A stretch of DNA of 64,000 nucleotides from the NCBI RefSeq assembly GCF_008086615.1, contig NZ_RXYB01000006.1, forward strand, positions 1 through 64,000, in the 5' to 3' direction. Under the pieces are notes generated by a model, which was not told the origin of the DNA, searched no databases, and was given only the letters and a program-made list of their open reading frames with translations. This document shows, in pieces, positions 15,278-23,573 of the stretch; positions within the stretch are counted from its first letter, which is position 1, and every line of letters begins with the position of its first letter. Position numbers and translations under genes: made by a program. This DNA comes from Acetobacterium tundrae (GTDB lineage: Bacteria > Bacillota > Clostridia > Eubacteriales > Eubacteriaceae).

Positions 15278-18103
15278 ATGACGGATGCAGAAAGACGAGC
15301 AGCAGCAAAACAATTTGTTGAAATGTGGACCGGTAAAGGTTACGAAAAAGGCCAGAGTCAGCCGTTCTGGCTTTCTTTATTGCGAGATGTCCTGGGGGTC
15401 AAAAATCCCGAGCAGTTTATTATCTTTGAAGATCAGGTCGTGCTGGATCATACCAGTTTCATCGATGGGATTATCCCCGAAACTCATGTGCTAATTGAAC
15501 AGAAGGGCATTAATAAGGATCTTCGTAAAGCCATCAAACAATCCGATGGCACCATGCTCAGTCCTTTTCAGCAGGCCAAACGTTATTCCGCCGACCTACC
15601 TTATTCCAAACGGCCGCGCTGGATTGTTACCTGTAATTTCAAAGCATTTCTGATTTATGATATGGAAAAGCCCAACGGCGAACCGGAAGAAATTTTGCTG
15701 GAAAATCTCCCCGCCGAAACCTATTGCCTGGAATTCTTAGTGGATACCGGGGACAATCACATTAAAAAAGAAATGGAGATTTCCATCCAAGCCGGTGAGC
15801 TGGTGGGCAAACTCTATGATGAACTGCTGAAACAGTATATTCATCCCGATGACCCGGACAGTTTGAAAAATCTCAACATGCTGTGTGTGCGGTTGGTTTT
15901 TTGCTTGTACGCCGAGGATGCCGGGATTTTTGGCAAACATGGCAAGTTTCACAGCTATCTGAAAGATTATAACGTCAAGGATGTCCGACGAGCCTTAATC
16001 GATTTGTTCAAGGTGCTGGATACCAAACCGACCGACCGTGACCCCTATCTGGAACCCACCCTGGCTTCTTTTCCCTATGTTAATGGGGGTTTATTCTCGG
16101 AAGCAGCCATCGAAATACCCAACTTCAATGAAACCATTGTCAATCTGCTGCTGGATAACGCCAGTGAAGATTTTGACTGGAGCGAAATCAGCCCGACGAT
16201 TTTTGGGGCGGTCTTCGAGAGCACCCTCAATCCCAGTACCCGACGATCCGGGGGAATGCATTACACCTCCATTGAGAATATTCACAAGGTGATTGATCCG
16301 CTGTTTCTGGACGAGCTGAAAGAAAAATTTGCGGACATCAAAGCGATTCCCATCGAAAAAACCCGCAACCGCCAGCTGGAAGAATTCCAGACCAAACTGT
16401 CGCGATTGACCTTTCTGGACCCGGCCTGCGGCTCGGGAAATTTCCTGACCGAATCCTACCTGGCCCTGCGAAAGCTGGAAAACGAGGTGCTGAAGGTACT
16501 ACTGGGGGATCAGATCCGGATGGGAACCGACGCTCATACCCCGATTAAGGTGTCCATCAATCAGTTCTATGGCATTGAGATCAATGATTTTGCGGTTTCG
16601 GTGGGGAAAACCGCCCTGTGGATTGCCGAATCCCAGATGATGATGAAAACCGAAGACATCATCCATATGCATCTGGATTTCCTGCCCTTAAAAAGCTACG
16701 CCAATATTGTCGAAGGCAATGCCCTGCGGCTGGACTGGGAAGCGGTGGTGCCGAAAACAGAGCTTGATTATATTATGGGGAATCCGCCGTTTTCTGGAGC
16801 GAGAATGATGTCGAAAGAGCAAAAATCCGATATGGATCACATTTTTGGAAAACTGAAAGGAGCCAGCAATCTGGATTTTGTATGCGCCTGGTTCGAAAAG
16901 GCTGCCAAATATATTGATGCCACGTCCATTCACGCAGCGTTTGTCAGCACCAATTCCACTACTCAGGGTGAACAGTCTGCTATTCTTTGGAAAGATTTAA
17001 TGGAACAGCAGCACATTCACATTGACTTTGCCTATCGAACTTTTAAATGGGATAGCGAAGCCAAGGATAAGGCGGCGGTGCATTGCGTCATTGTCGGGTT
17101 TAGCCAGGTTCAGGATGATGGAGTCAAACGGATTTATCTGAATGAAAGCATTATACAATTTGCTGATAATATAAATGGGTACCTGGTCGATGCACCCAAT
17201 GTTTTTGTGGAAAGTCGTACTAAAACCATTTGTGATGTACCATCAATTGGAATTGGAAACCAACCAATTGATGGGGGCTTCTATCTTTTCACGGAAGAAG
17301 AAAAATATGATTTTATTACTAAGGAACCACAATCTGAAAAATGGTTTAAAAAATGGTATGGTGCAAAAGAATTTATCAGTCAAAAACCGCGATATTGTCT
17401 CTGGTTGGGAGATTGTCCGCCAAATGAACTCAGAAAAATGTCGGAGTGTTTAAAAAGAGTTGAAGCAGTAAAAGCATTTCGAATGGAAAGCAAACGAGGT
17501 GCTACATTAAAACTTGCGGAAACACCAACACGTTTTCAAGTGGAAAATATGCCAAAAGGTAATTATGTGGTCATTCCAGAAGTTTCATCCGAACGACGCA
17601 GATATATACCCATTGGTTTTATGAATTCAGATATTCTGTGTAGTAATAAGGTGAGACTAATGCCAAATGCAACGTTATACCACTTTGGTATATTAGAGTC
17701 TAATGTTCATATGGCCTGGATGCGAGCAGTTTGTTGTCGATTAAAAAGTGATTACAGCTATTCGATTAACATCGTCTACAACAACTTTGTCTGGCCAACC
17801 CCCACCGACCAACAACAAGCCATGATCGAAAAAACCGCCCAGGAAATTCTTAATGCCCGGGCCTTATACCCGGACAGCAGCTTTGCCGATCTCTACGACG
17901 AAACGGTGATGCCCTCGGCCCTGCGCAAGGCTCACCAGCTCAATGACCGGGCGGTGATGGACGCCTACGGTTTTGATAAAAAAATAACCGAGAGTGAATG
18001 TGTGGCCGAACTGATGCGCCTGTATCAGGAAAAAGTTATCGGTAGTGGCCTGAATTCAGAAACAATCACTGGTATTGATGAAGTCGGGAAAATGAAATAT
18101 TAG
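15278..18103 (+). CDS. MmeI-like (type IIL) restriction-modification enzyme
   Basis: 941 residues, the size of MmeI-family single-chain enzymes. The N-terminal nuclease is visible as D63 ... E74-x-K76 in FIDGIIPETHVLIEQKG (PD-(D/E)xK). A helical linker follows (about 150-300). The adenine N6-methyltransferase has motif X-like FGAVFESTLNP, motif I LDPACGSGNFLTESY (about 380) and motif IV IMGNPPFSGARM (about 501). A target-recognition domain (about 610-830) and a helical tail complete it. In this family one polypeptide both cuts at a distance and methylates one strand, and swapping the recognition domain changes specificity. The recognition part is much more AT-rich (about 32-35% GC in sampled lines) than the flanking parts (about 60%), suggesting such a swap. 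It is the cargo between tRNA-Ser repeats at 13.57 and 18.2 kb. Confidence 0.9.
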   Translation: MTDAERRAAAKQFVEMWTGKGYEKGQSQPFWLSLLRDVLGVKNPEQFIIFEDQVVLDHTSFIDGIIPETHVLIEQKGINKDLRKAIKQSDGTMLSPFQQAKRYSADLPYSKRPRWIVTCNFKAFLIYDMEKPNGEPEEILLENLPAETYCLEFLVDTGDNHIKKEMEISIQAGELVGKLYDELLKQYIHPDDPDSLKNLNMLCVRLVFCLYAEDAGIFGKHGKFHSYLKDYNVKDVRRALIDLFKVLDTKPTDRDPYLEPTLASFPYVNGGLFSEAAIEIPNFNETIVNLLLDNASEDFDWSEISPTIFGAVFESTLNPSTRRSGGMHYTSIENIHKVIDPLFLDELKEKFADIKAIPIEKTRNRQLEEFQTKLSRLTFLDPACGSGNFLTESYLALRKLENEVLKVLLGDQIRMGTDAHTPIKVSINQFYGIEINDFAVSVGKTALWIAESQMMMKTEDIIHMHLDFLPLKSYANIVEGNALRLDWEAVVPKTELDYIMGNPPFSGARMMSKEQKSDMDHIFGKLKGASNLDFVCAWFEKAAKYIDATSIHAAFVSTNSTTQGEQSAILWKDLMEQQHIHIDFAYRTFKWDSEAKDKAAVHCVIVGFSQVQDDGVKRIYLNESIIQFADNINGYLVDAPNVFVESRTKTICDVPSIGIGNQPIDGGFYLFTEEEKYDFITKEPQSEKWFKKWYGAKEFISQKPRYCLWLGDCPPNELRKMSECLKRVEAVKAFRMESKRGATLKLAETPTRFQVENMPKGNYVVIPEVSSERRRYIPIGFMNSDILCSNKVRLMPNATLYHFGILESNVHMAWMRAVCCRLKSDYSYSINIVYNNFVWPTPTDQQQAMIEKTAQEILNARALYPDSSFADLYDETVMPSALRKAHQLNDRAVMDAYGFDKKITESECVAELMRLYQEKVIGSGLNSETITGIDEVGKMKY

Positions 18104-18205
18104 TGTGGGGTTGGTGGAATTGAAAATTTTGATTGGAATTGCTGGAAATTTCTGATAGACAAACGCTAATGATAGAACTTATCAAAGGGGATACTGATAG
18201 ATCCT

Positions 18206-18275
18206 ACCTTTTCTGCCACCAAGAACTACGCATCAAAATTGATGTTAGATAGAACCTGTTACGTAAGTAACCGGT
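18206..18275 (+). repeat. tRNA-Ser 3'-end repeat, copy 2
   Basis: ACCTTTTCTGCC then CCAAGAACTACGCATCA ... GATAGAACCTGTTACG repeats the tRNA-Ser(GCU) end and its terminator with few changes. It lies about 100 bases after the restriction-modification gene, bracketing it as an island with the tRNA copy. Confidence 0.75.
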
Positions 18276-18329
18276 TTTCAGCTCGAAGACAAACCCGATT
18301 ACAAGCAAACAAAGCTGTAATCGTTTTTT

Positions 18330-18654
18330 TTAAAAACAAAGTTCTTCTCATTTGGACAACAACACCAAGAATGGTGACGCCAGCTGCTTCCGCAGGGTAG
18401 GTCTTGGGAGGGGTACTCCGGGTTATACGGTTTGAGGGTTAGTGATCCGTCCTCATTTTGCTGGATCTGCCTTAAGACCGCATCAGCACCATCGGCATAA
18501 ACAATGACATCACTGCCATTTGGACAATTCGGGGTGATTCTGACAATCAGGATGTCACCTTCCAGGTAGCGGGGATACATGCTGATATCGTTGACCTTTA
18601 AAGCGATATATTCCTGACCATCTGCCCGCCCCGATGTCGTCCACACCTCCAGTG
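18330..18654 (-). pseudogene. Remnant of a LexA/CI-like S24 repressor
   Basis: The peptide ALKVNDISMYPRYLEGDILIVR carries the S24 peptidase signature around the catalytic Ser, followed by VIVYADGADAVLRQI. The DNA-binding N-terminus is missing. Near 18407-18414 an extra C in a C-run shifts the frame: the next frame continues TYPAEAAGVTILGVVVQM, the normal end of such repressors. It is therefore truncated and frameshifted. It suggests that a prophage or integrative element once sat beside this tRNA repeat. Confidence 0.75.
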
Positions 18655-18715
18655 GTACACTTTTACAATATCATTTACATTCTTACCGGATGATCAGCGG
18701 GGTCCTGCTGATGGC

Positions 18716-18778
18716 CCGACATTTACGGCGTTGCCGAAGGATCTGCAATTATTGAAAGATAAAGGTATCAGGCGTTAA
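18716..18778 (+). pseudogene. 3' fragment of a second copy of the ATPase-GNAT gene
   Basis: The frame TFTALPKDLQL, then LKDKGIRR and stop, nearly repeats the end of the gene at 22087-23478 (AFTALLKDLQLV), also at DNA level (18721-18750 against 23447-23476, one or two changes). No more of the gene is left, so this is a stub of a lost paralogue. Confidence 0.5.
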
Positions 18779-18833
18779 TTTAATTTTGCCAAAAACAGAA
18801 ACCTACTGCGAAAGCTTTATTTGTTTTCATAAG

Positions 18834-19436
18834 TTACTGCGCCTTTTTAACGGCTAAAACCGTATAGATGGCGTCATTAATTTTAGTCTTCCTGACCATG
18901 TCAAAGCCCATCAATGTCAATGCTTTTTCGAGTTCCGCTGAGCCAATGCGAATGGCCATGGGCGGTCCTTCGATGATCAGGTCGTCCTGTTCATACTCCA
19001 GACAGAACAGGTGCCCGCCTGGTTTTAGTACCGCAAATAGAGTTGCCAGCGCTTTTGGCAGGGAACTTACTTCGTGGAGGATTAAGGATGCCATTACAAA
19101 ATCAACACTGTTATTCGAAATGCTTAAGTGCTCCAGATAATCTTGAATGGGTTCAATATTAGTCAGTCCTTTTTCCTTAGCCTTATCCGCGATGACGCTG
19201 AGCATCCGTCCATCCGGGTCCATCGCGTATACTTTGCCGGATGTGCTGGCAGCCATCGGAATGGTAAAAAAGCCGGAGCCGGCTCCGACATCGAGTAAGG
19301 TATGGTTTTTTTGAATGGGCATCTGGCTAATCAGATCTTCGGGTGCGATGAGCTGCTGCCTTTGCCGGCTGTCTAAAATGGCAATTTTGGTTAAAAATTT
19401 TTGATCCAGTTGGTTGTGATGGTGCATGTGATTCAT
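18834..19436 (-). CDS. Class I SAM-dependent methyltransferase under Rrf2 control
   Basis: 200 residues. The SAM site is LLDVGAGSGFFTIPMA (about residue 47), acidic loop YAMDPD, motif II region VDFVMASLILHEV and LKPGGHLFCLEYE. The N-terminus MNHMHHHNQ is His-rich and could bind metal. The layout is like UbiE/ArsM-type small-molecule methyltransferases; the substrate is unknown. The start has TTGGAGG. Its upstream site AGACTG-N6-TCTGTAATT is shared with the next gene, an Rrf2 regulator encoded just upstream on the same strand, so the pair is probably one regulon responding to a redox, metal or thiol signal. Confidence 0.82.
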   Translation of the reverse strand: MNHMHHHNQLDQKFLTKIAILDSRQRQQLIAPEDLISQMPIQKNHTLLDVGAGSGFFTIPMAASTSGKVYAMDPDGRMLSVIADKAKEKGLTNIEPIQDYLEHLSISNNSVDFVMASLILHEVSSLPKALATLFAVLKPGGHLFCLEYEQDDLIIEGPPMAIRIGSAELEKALTLMGFDMVRKTKINDAIYTVLAVKKAQ

Positions 19437-19463
19437 AAAAAAACCTCCAATAAAATATAATAC

Positions 19464-19484
19464 AGACTGTAAATATCTGTAATT
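19464..19484. promoter_or_regulatory. Putative Rrf2 operator before the methyltransferase
   Basis: AGACTG (19464-19469), six bases, TCTGTAATT (19476-19484). The same arrangement occurs at 19935-19955 in front of the Rrf2 gene; fifteen of fifteen fixed positions agree. Confidence 0.6.
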
Positions 19485-19528
19485 GCTTTAAAAAAATGAG
19501 CAGGTCAAACTGTTGATTTTTTTATTTT

Positions 19529-19909
19529 TCAGACAACGTCAACAAGACGTTTTTCTTTAAGGTGGTTCACCATTTTCGCTTCGGCGTCTTGCATCACTTT
19601 TTCTATCTGACACGTGCGATTCTCGTCCATTTCACAAGTGAAAAGCGCGCCGCTGCCTTCAATGGCCTGAATGACGTCATAAAAGCTGATCTCAGTCTTC
19701 GTTTTTCTAAGACTATAACCGCCGTTTGCGCCAGGGGTCGACTGAATCAGATCAGCCTTGACTAATTGCGTCAAGATTTTAGACAGGTAGGTCGGTGAGA
19801 TATTCATGTGGCTGGCTAACGGCTGAAGACTTAAATTGTCGGTGCCTTCCTGCTTAACGAAATAGGCCATGATATGCAAAGCATAGTTCGTTGCTTTCGT
19901 ATACTTCAT
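19529..19909 (-). CDS. Rrf2 family transcriptional regulator
   Basis: 126 residues. A winged helix (MKYTKATNYALHIMAYF, MNISPTYLSKILTQLVKADLI, STPGANGGYSL) is followed by the dimer helix and a Cys pair, C92 and C100, in the place where IscR-type members hold an Fe-S cluster with three Cys. The third is absent, so it may sense by thiols or need another ligand. GGAGGAATTACG precedes the ATG. A copy of the operator seen before the methyltransferase gene lies 25 bases upstream, so autoregulation is likely. Confidence 0.88.
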   Translation of the reverse strand: MKYTKATNYALHIMAYFVKQEGTDNLSLQPLASHMNISPTYLSKILTQLVKADLIQSTPGANGGYSLRKTKTEISFYDVIQAIEGSGALFTCEMDENRTCQIEKVMQDAEAKMVNHLKEKRLVDVV

Positions 19910-19934
19910 CGTAATTCCTCCACCAAGATATTAT

Positions 19935-19955
19935 AGACTGCATTTGTCTGTAATT
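19935..19955. promoter_or_regulatory. Putative Rrf2 operator before the regulator gene
   Basis: AGACTG (19935-19940), six bases, TCTGTAATT (19947-19955), matching the site at 19464-19484 in the same orientation. Confidence 0.6.
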
Positions 19956-20108
19956 ATACATGATTGGTTTTGCGGTGTCAATAATAATTTTTAAAGTGAC
20001 CGAGCCGGACCGTAATCGATCCCGAAAAATAGCGTCAAACTAAAGAAATAGTTTTAGTGGCGATGAAGTTTGTGATAAAATTGATAAAAATAACCGGAGG
20101 GGTGTAAA

Positions 20109-20234
20109 ATGCTGGGAGCAATCATTGGGGATAGTGTTGGTTCGCGCTTTGAAAGGCACAATAATAAAAATAAAAAATTTGATTTTTTATCAGAGCATTG
20201 CTTTTTTACTGACGACGATGGATGCAGCATATGA
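20109..20234 (+). pseudogene. ADP-ribosylglycohydrolase N-terminal stub, now a leader ORF for the MATE-ATPase gene
   Basis: 41 codons from an ATG with an excellent CCGGAGGGG ribosome site. MLGAIIGDSVGSRFE and the later CFFTDDD are the first conserved blocks of the ADP-ribosylglycohydrolase (DraG/MacroD-like hydrolase) family, whose full length is about 260-300 residues. The frame ends at TGA 20232-20234, overlapping the ATG of the next gene (ATGA at 20231-20234). The stub therefore supplies the only visible ribosome site, and translation of the transporter gene is probably coupled to it. Confidence 0.7.
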
Positions 20235-22024
20235 AAGCAGACAAATCCGGTGAAACCCAATTTAAACGCACCGGGATATTACTGAGACGAAAGTTCTTTG
20301 CCTATCTTTTACCCACGATTATGATGAACGCCGCCCTGTCGCTGGGAATTGTGGTCGATGGGATTATCGTGGGCAACATCCTGGGCACCGAGGCCTTCGC
20401 AGCGGTTAATATCTGTGCGCCGATGATGTTTTTATTCAGTGCTCTCTACGCCCTGATTGGGGTTGGCGGGTCAATCCGAGTCGCCCATTGCAAGGGCCGC
20501 ATGGATCATAATGGTGCCAATCTGAATTTTACCCTGTCGTTACTGGGACTGGTGATTGTTTCGGTTTTATTTGCGACGGTGGGGTTTATTTTTGCGGATC
20601 AAATCGCCACGGTATTAAGCGGTGGAAGTTCCCTGAAACCGCTGGTTAAAGACTTTCTTTCGGTGCTGGTGCTGGGCGCCCCGGTTCTGATCACGGTTCC
20701 GGGCATGGTCTATTTTATTCGCACCGATTCCCATCCCCGACTGGCGGCCAATATCTTAATCATCGCCAATGTGATCAACCTGATTCTGGATTTGGTCTTT
20801 ATGGGGGTTTTTAAAATGGGGATAGCCGGTGCCGCCCTGGCAACCGTGTCTGGTTATCTGGTTGGTGCGGCGGTCAGCGGGATCTATTTCGGTTCACCAC
20901 AGCGTCACTTGAAATTTGTCCGGCCCGCGCTAACCGATTTAAAAAATTACAGCGAGCTCTTCTTAACCGGTGCGCCGCCGTCGTTAACCGGCATCACCTA
21001 TTTTCTGCGAAATCTATCGATTAACACCATTCTGGTTGGGACCATCGGTCCGATGGGGGTGGCGACCTTCGGGGTCTGCATGAATATGTTGTCCCTGTCA
21101 ACGATTGTCATCGGCGGCACCGCCCAGACCATCATTCCCGTGGTGGGCTGCACCTATGGCGAAAAGGATTACCAGGGCATTACGGCCATCATCAAAACCG
21201 CCATCACCACGGTGACTCTGCTGTGTGTCTCCTTATTGGTGGTCTTTGTGCTTTTTCCCCTGCAGATTGCCGGATTATTTGGCATCACCGGCGACAGTCA
21301 GACAATGGCCTCGATTCAGGCGGCGATTCGGATATTTTCCCTGTCCCTGCCATTTTTCGGCATCAATTTTTTAATGATCTGTTACTACCAGACCGTTGAC
21401 CGTCGGGGCTTTTCCGCAGTGATTACGGTCCTGGAAAATATCCTGATTATTCTGTCGATGATCCTGCTGATGGAAAGGCAATTTGGTGAGCGGGGGATCT
21501 GGATCGCTTTTGTGCTCAGTGAAATGCTGACCCTGTCATTAATTGTTGTTATGACGTGGTTGATTAAAAAACAATCAACACGCGTGCTGCAGCCGATCCT
21601 GCTACTGGAAAAAATAGACACCAGGATCATGGATGTCACTATTTCCAATTCAATCGCGGCGGCCACCGGGATCTCCCAGAAAATGATGGACTTCTGCGTG
21701 GCCAATCAGATTGATGCCCGGCGAACCAACCGGGTGGGGGTGATCGTGGAAGAATTGAGTGTCAATATTATTACCCATGGATTTAAAAAGAATGGCGAAA
21801 ATTTCATTGATATTCGGCTGTCAATTGTCGATACGGACTTGGTGCTGCGGCTGCGTGATGATGGGGAACCCTTTAACCCGATTGCCTACCTGAGTGAGTT
21901 TGGCACCGAAAAAAGCCTGGGCCTGAAACTGGTTAATGAGATGGCTACGGATTTTAATTACAGCTACATCCTTAATTTCAACAACATTTTAATCAGTATG
22001 GCTGATGTGAACGAAACAAGTTAG
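20231..22024 (+). CDS. MATE-family transporter fused to an RsbW-like histidine-kinase-type ATPase domain
   Basis: 597 residues from ATG 20231 (an in-frame ATG at 20222 is possible, but 20231 is coupled by ATGA). Residues 10-450 are a MATE exporter: twelve hydrophobic segments, with the usual internal duplication (IIVGNILGTEAFAAVNI, then FFGINFLMICYYQTVDRRG). Residues about 460-597 are a HATPase_c domain: N box VGVIVEELSVNIITHGF, G1 LRDDGEPFNP, G2 SLGLKLVNEM. There is no phospho-acceptor His domain, which is the arrangement of anti-sigma-factor kinases (RsbW/SpoIIAB). MATE proteins export drugs or metabolites with Na+ or H+. A cytoplasmic kinase-like tail could tie transport to partner-switching signalling. 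The next gene carries a second such ATPase. Confidence 0.85.
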   Translation: MKADKSGETQFKRTGILLRRKFFAYLLPTIMMNAALSLGIVVDGIIVGNILGTEAFAAVNICAPMMFLFSALYALIGVGGSIRVAHCKGRMDHNGANLNFTLSLLGLVIVSVLFATVGFIFADQIATVLSGGSSLKPLVKDFLSVLVLGAPVLITVPGMVYFIRTDSHPRLAANILIIANVINLILDLVFMGVFKMGIAGAALATVSGYLVGAAVSGIYFGSPQRHLKFVRPALTDLKNYSELFLTGAPPSLTGITYFLRNLSINTILVGTIGPMGVATFGVCMNMLSLSTIVIGGTAQTIIPVVGCTYGEKDYQGITAIIKTAITTVTLLCVSLLVVFVLFPLQIAGLFGITGDSQTMASIQAAIRIFSLSLPFFGINFLMICYYQTVDRRGFSAVITVLENILIILSMILLMERQFGERGIWIAFVLSEMLTLSLIVVMTWLIKKQSTRVLQPILLLEKIDTRIMDVTISNSIAAATGISQKMMDFCVANQIDARRTNRVGVIVEELSVNIITHGFKKNGENFIDIRLSIVDTDLVLRLRDDGEPFNPIAYLSEFGTEKSLGLKLVNEMATDFNYSYILNFNNILISMADVNETS

Positions 22025-22086
22025 ATAAATCAAGTTGAAGCTTTATGTTATCGGCATAAAGTGAAAAAGATTGGGAGCGTGAAACG

Positions 22087-23478
22087 ATGGAACTGATCAG
22101 CATGCGGGTCGTCAATGAAATGAGGATGACAGAGCCGGTACAAGCCTGTATCAAAATAATCGCCGGCCACTATCAACTGGCGGAAAAAGACATTTTTGGC
22201 TTGAATCTGGCGGTGGAAGAAGCCATGGCCAACGTGATTAAATATGGATTCGATCAGGAACAACAGCATTATTTTGACGTGGCGGTGGAAGTCGATGAGA
22301 CGGCCTTCACAGTGGTGATCCGCGATAAGGGCATCCCCGGGGATTTTATTGAAGACCCATACGATGACGGGCTGGGGCTTTCAATTATGAAGCATTTCCT
22401 GGACCAGCTGATTGTCAAAAACAAAGGCTTTAATGGCCGGGAGCAACGCCTGGTCAAGTATCTCACCGGGTTGCCGGAGTATACGCGGCGGGTACCGGAA
22501 CCACCGATCAATTTGCCGGCGGATCTCACTTTTGAGTATCGGCCGCTGCGCCGGGAAGAAGCCATTGAAGTCGCCCGGTGTATTTATGACGAATTCGAGT
22601 TTTCTTATAGTTGCGAACAGGTTTATTATCCGGATCAGTTTTTTGAAGCCACTCAGAATGGCCAGATCTATTCCCTGGTGGCCGTGGCCCCAGACGGCGA
22701 AGTGGCTGGCCATCTGGCGGCGGTGCGCCTGGCTGATTTTCCCGGCATTGCCGAAATGGGTATGGGCGTGGTGAAAAAAAAGTACCGCAACTTTGCCGTC
22801 ATGAAAAACCTTTCCGACCAAATTGCCGCCTATTGTGAAGCCGCTGCGGACATCAACGCCCTGTTGGTTGAACCGGTGGCCTGGCATCGGATTACCCAGA
22901 AGATGTGTCCCCACTATGGTTTTATTCCCTGCGGATTTGCCTTTAACATTACCGATCTGGCAAATTTGGATTATCAGCGAGCCTCCCTTTGTCTGGCGAT
23001 CCGAGCCTATCAACAAGACGACACCCACACCCTTTATGTGCCGGATGGGCTTCAAAAAACGATCCTGAGTATTTACCGTAATATTGGCATCGATGCTGTA
23101 ATAGGTGAAAAAGCGGATCATCCGGAGCCGGAAAAAAGTCTGATGACGCTCAAAAAAGACCGGCATAACGGCCTCGGCAAGTTGTTTATCAACCAGACTG
23201 GTGCCGACATTGATCAGCAGTTCCGGCTGGCCCTGAAGACACTCAAAAAAGAAAAGTGTCCGGTGGTGCTGCTGTACCTGAATCTGTTTGATCCGGGGAT
23301 CGCGTTTGCTTATCAGGTAGCCGTGGCCCAGGACTTTTTCTGGGTTGGCTGTCTGCCGATGAGCAATGACGGCGATTATCTGTGCATGGAATTATTGCTG
23401 GATGATGTGATTGATTTTAATCTGATCGACACGACACCGGCATTTACGGCGTTGCTGAAGGATCTGCAATTAGTCTAA
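22087..23478 (+). CDS. RsbW-like ATPase domain fused to GNAT-like acetyltransferase domain
   Basis: 463 residues. Residues 1-135 are a HATPase_c anti-sigma-type domain: N box LNLAVEEAMANVIKYGF (E44/E45, N49), G1 IRDKGIPGDF (D80, G82) and G2 DDGLGLSIMKH (G95, G97). Residues about 155-300 look like GNAT: EVAGHLAAVRLADF, EMGMGVVKKKYRNFAVMKNL. The remaining 150 residues (HTLYVPDGLQKTILSIYRNIG) continue in the style of the long GNAT proteins encoded with STAS/RsbW genes. It follows the MATE-ATPase gene by 62 bases with GGGAGCG before its ATG, so the two form an operon. GC is higher than in the flanking genes. Exact role unknown. Confidence 0.8.
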   Translation: MELISMRVVNEMRMTEPVQACIKIIAGHYQLAEKDIFGLNLAVEEAMANVIKYGFDQEQQHYFDVAVEVDETAFTVVIRDKGIPGDFIEDPYDDGLGLSIMKHFLDQLIVKNKGFNGREQRLVKYLTGLPEYTRRVPEPPINLPADLTFEYRPLRREEAIEVARCIYDEFEFSYSCEQVYYPDQFFEATQNGQIYSLVAVAPDGEVAGHLAAVRLADFPGIAEMGMGVVKKKYRNFAVMKNLSDQIAAYCEAAADINALLVEPVAWHRITQKMCPHYGFIPCGFAFNITDLANLDYQRASLCLAIRAYQQDDTHTLYVPDGLQKTILSIYRNIGIDAVIGEKADHPEPEKSLMTLKKDRHNGLGKLFINQTGADIDQQFRLALKTLKKEKCPVVLLYLNLFDPGIAFAYQVAVAQDFFWVGCLPMSNDGDYLCMELLLDDVIDFNLIDTTPAFTALLKDLQLV

Positions 23479-23573
23479 CGATCGAAGGTCCTGGCGCAGC
23501 TGATACCTGTGCCGGGCACCAATTGATACAGAAAATATTGCAATGTTTAGATAAGTGTTCAAAAGGAGATGTT

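Noticed and set aside
22381-23166. 261-codon minus-strand ORF opposite the ATPase-GNAT gene
   Set aside because: Antisense shadow in a GC-richer gene; no ribosome site and no motif.
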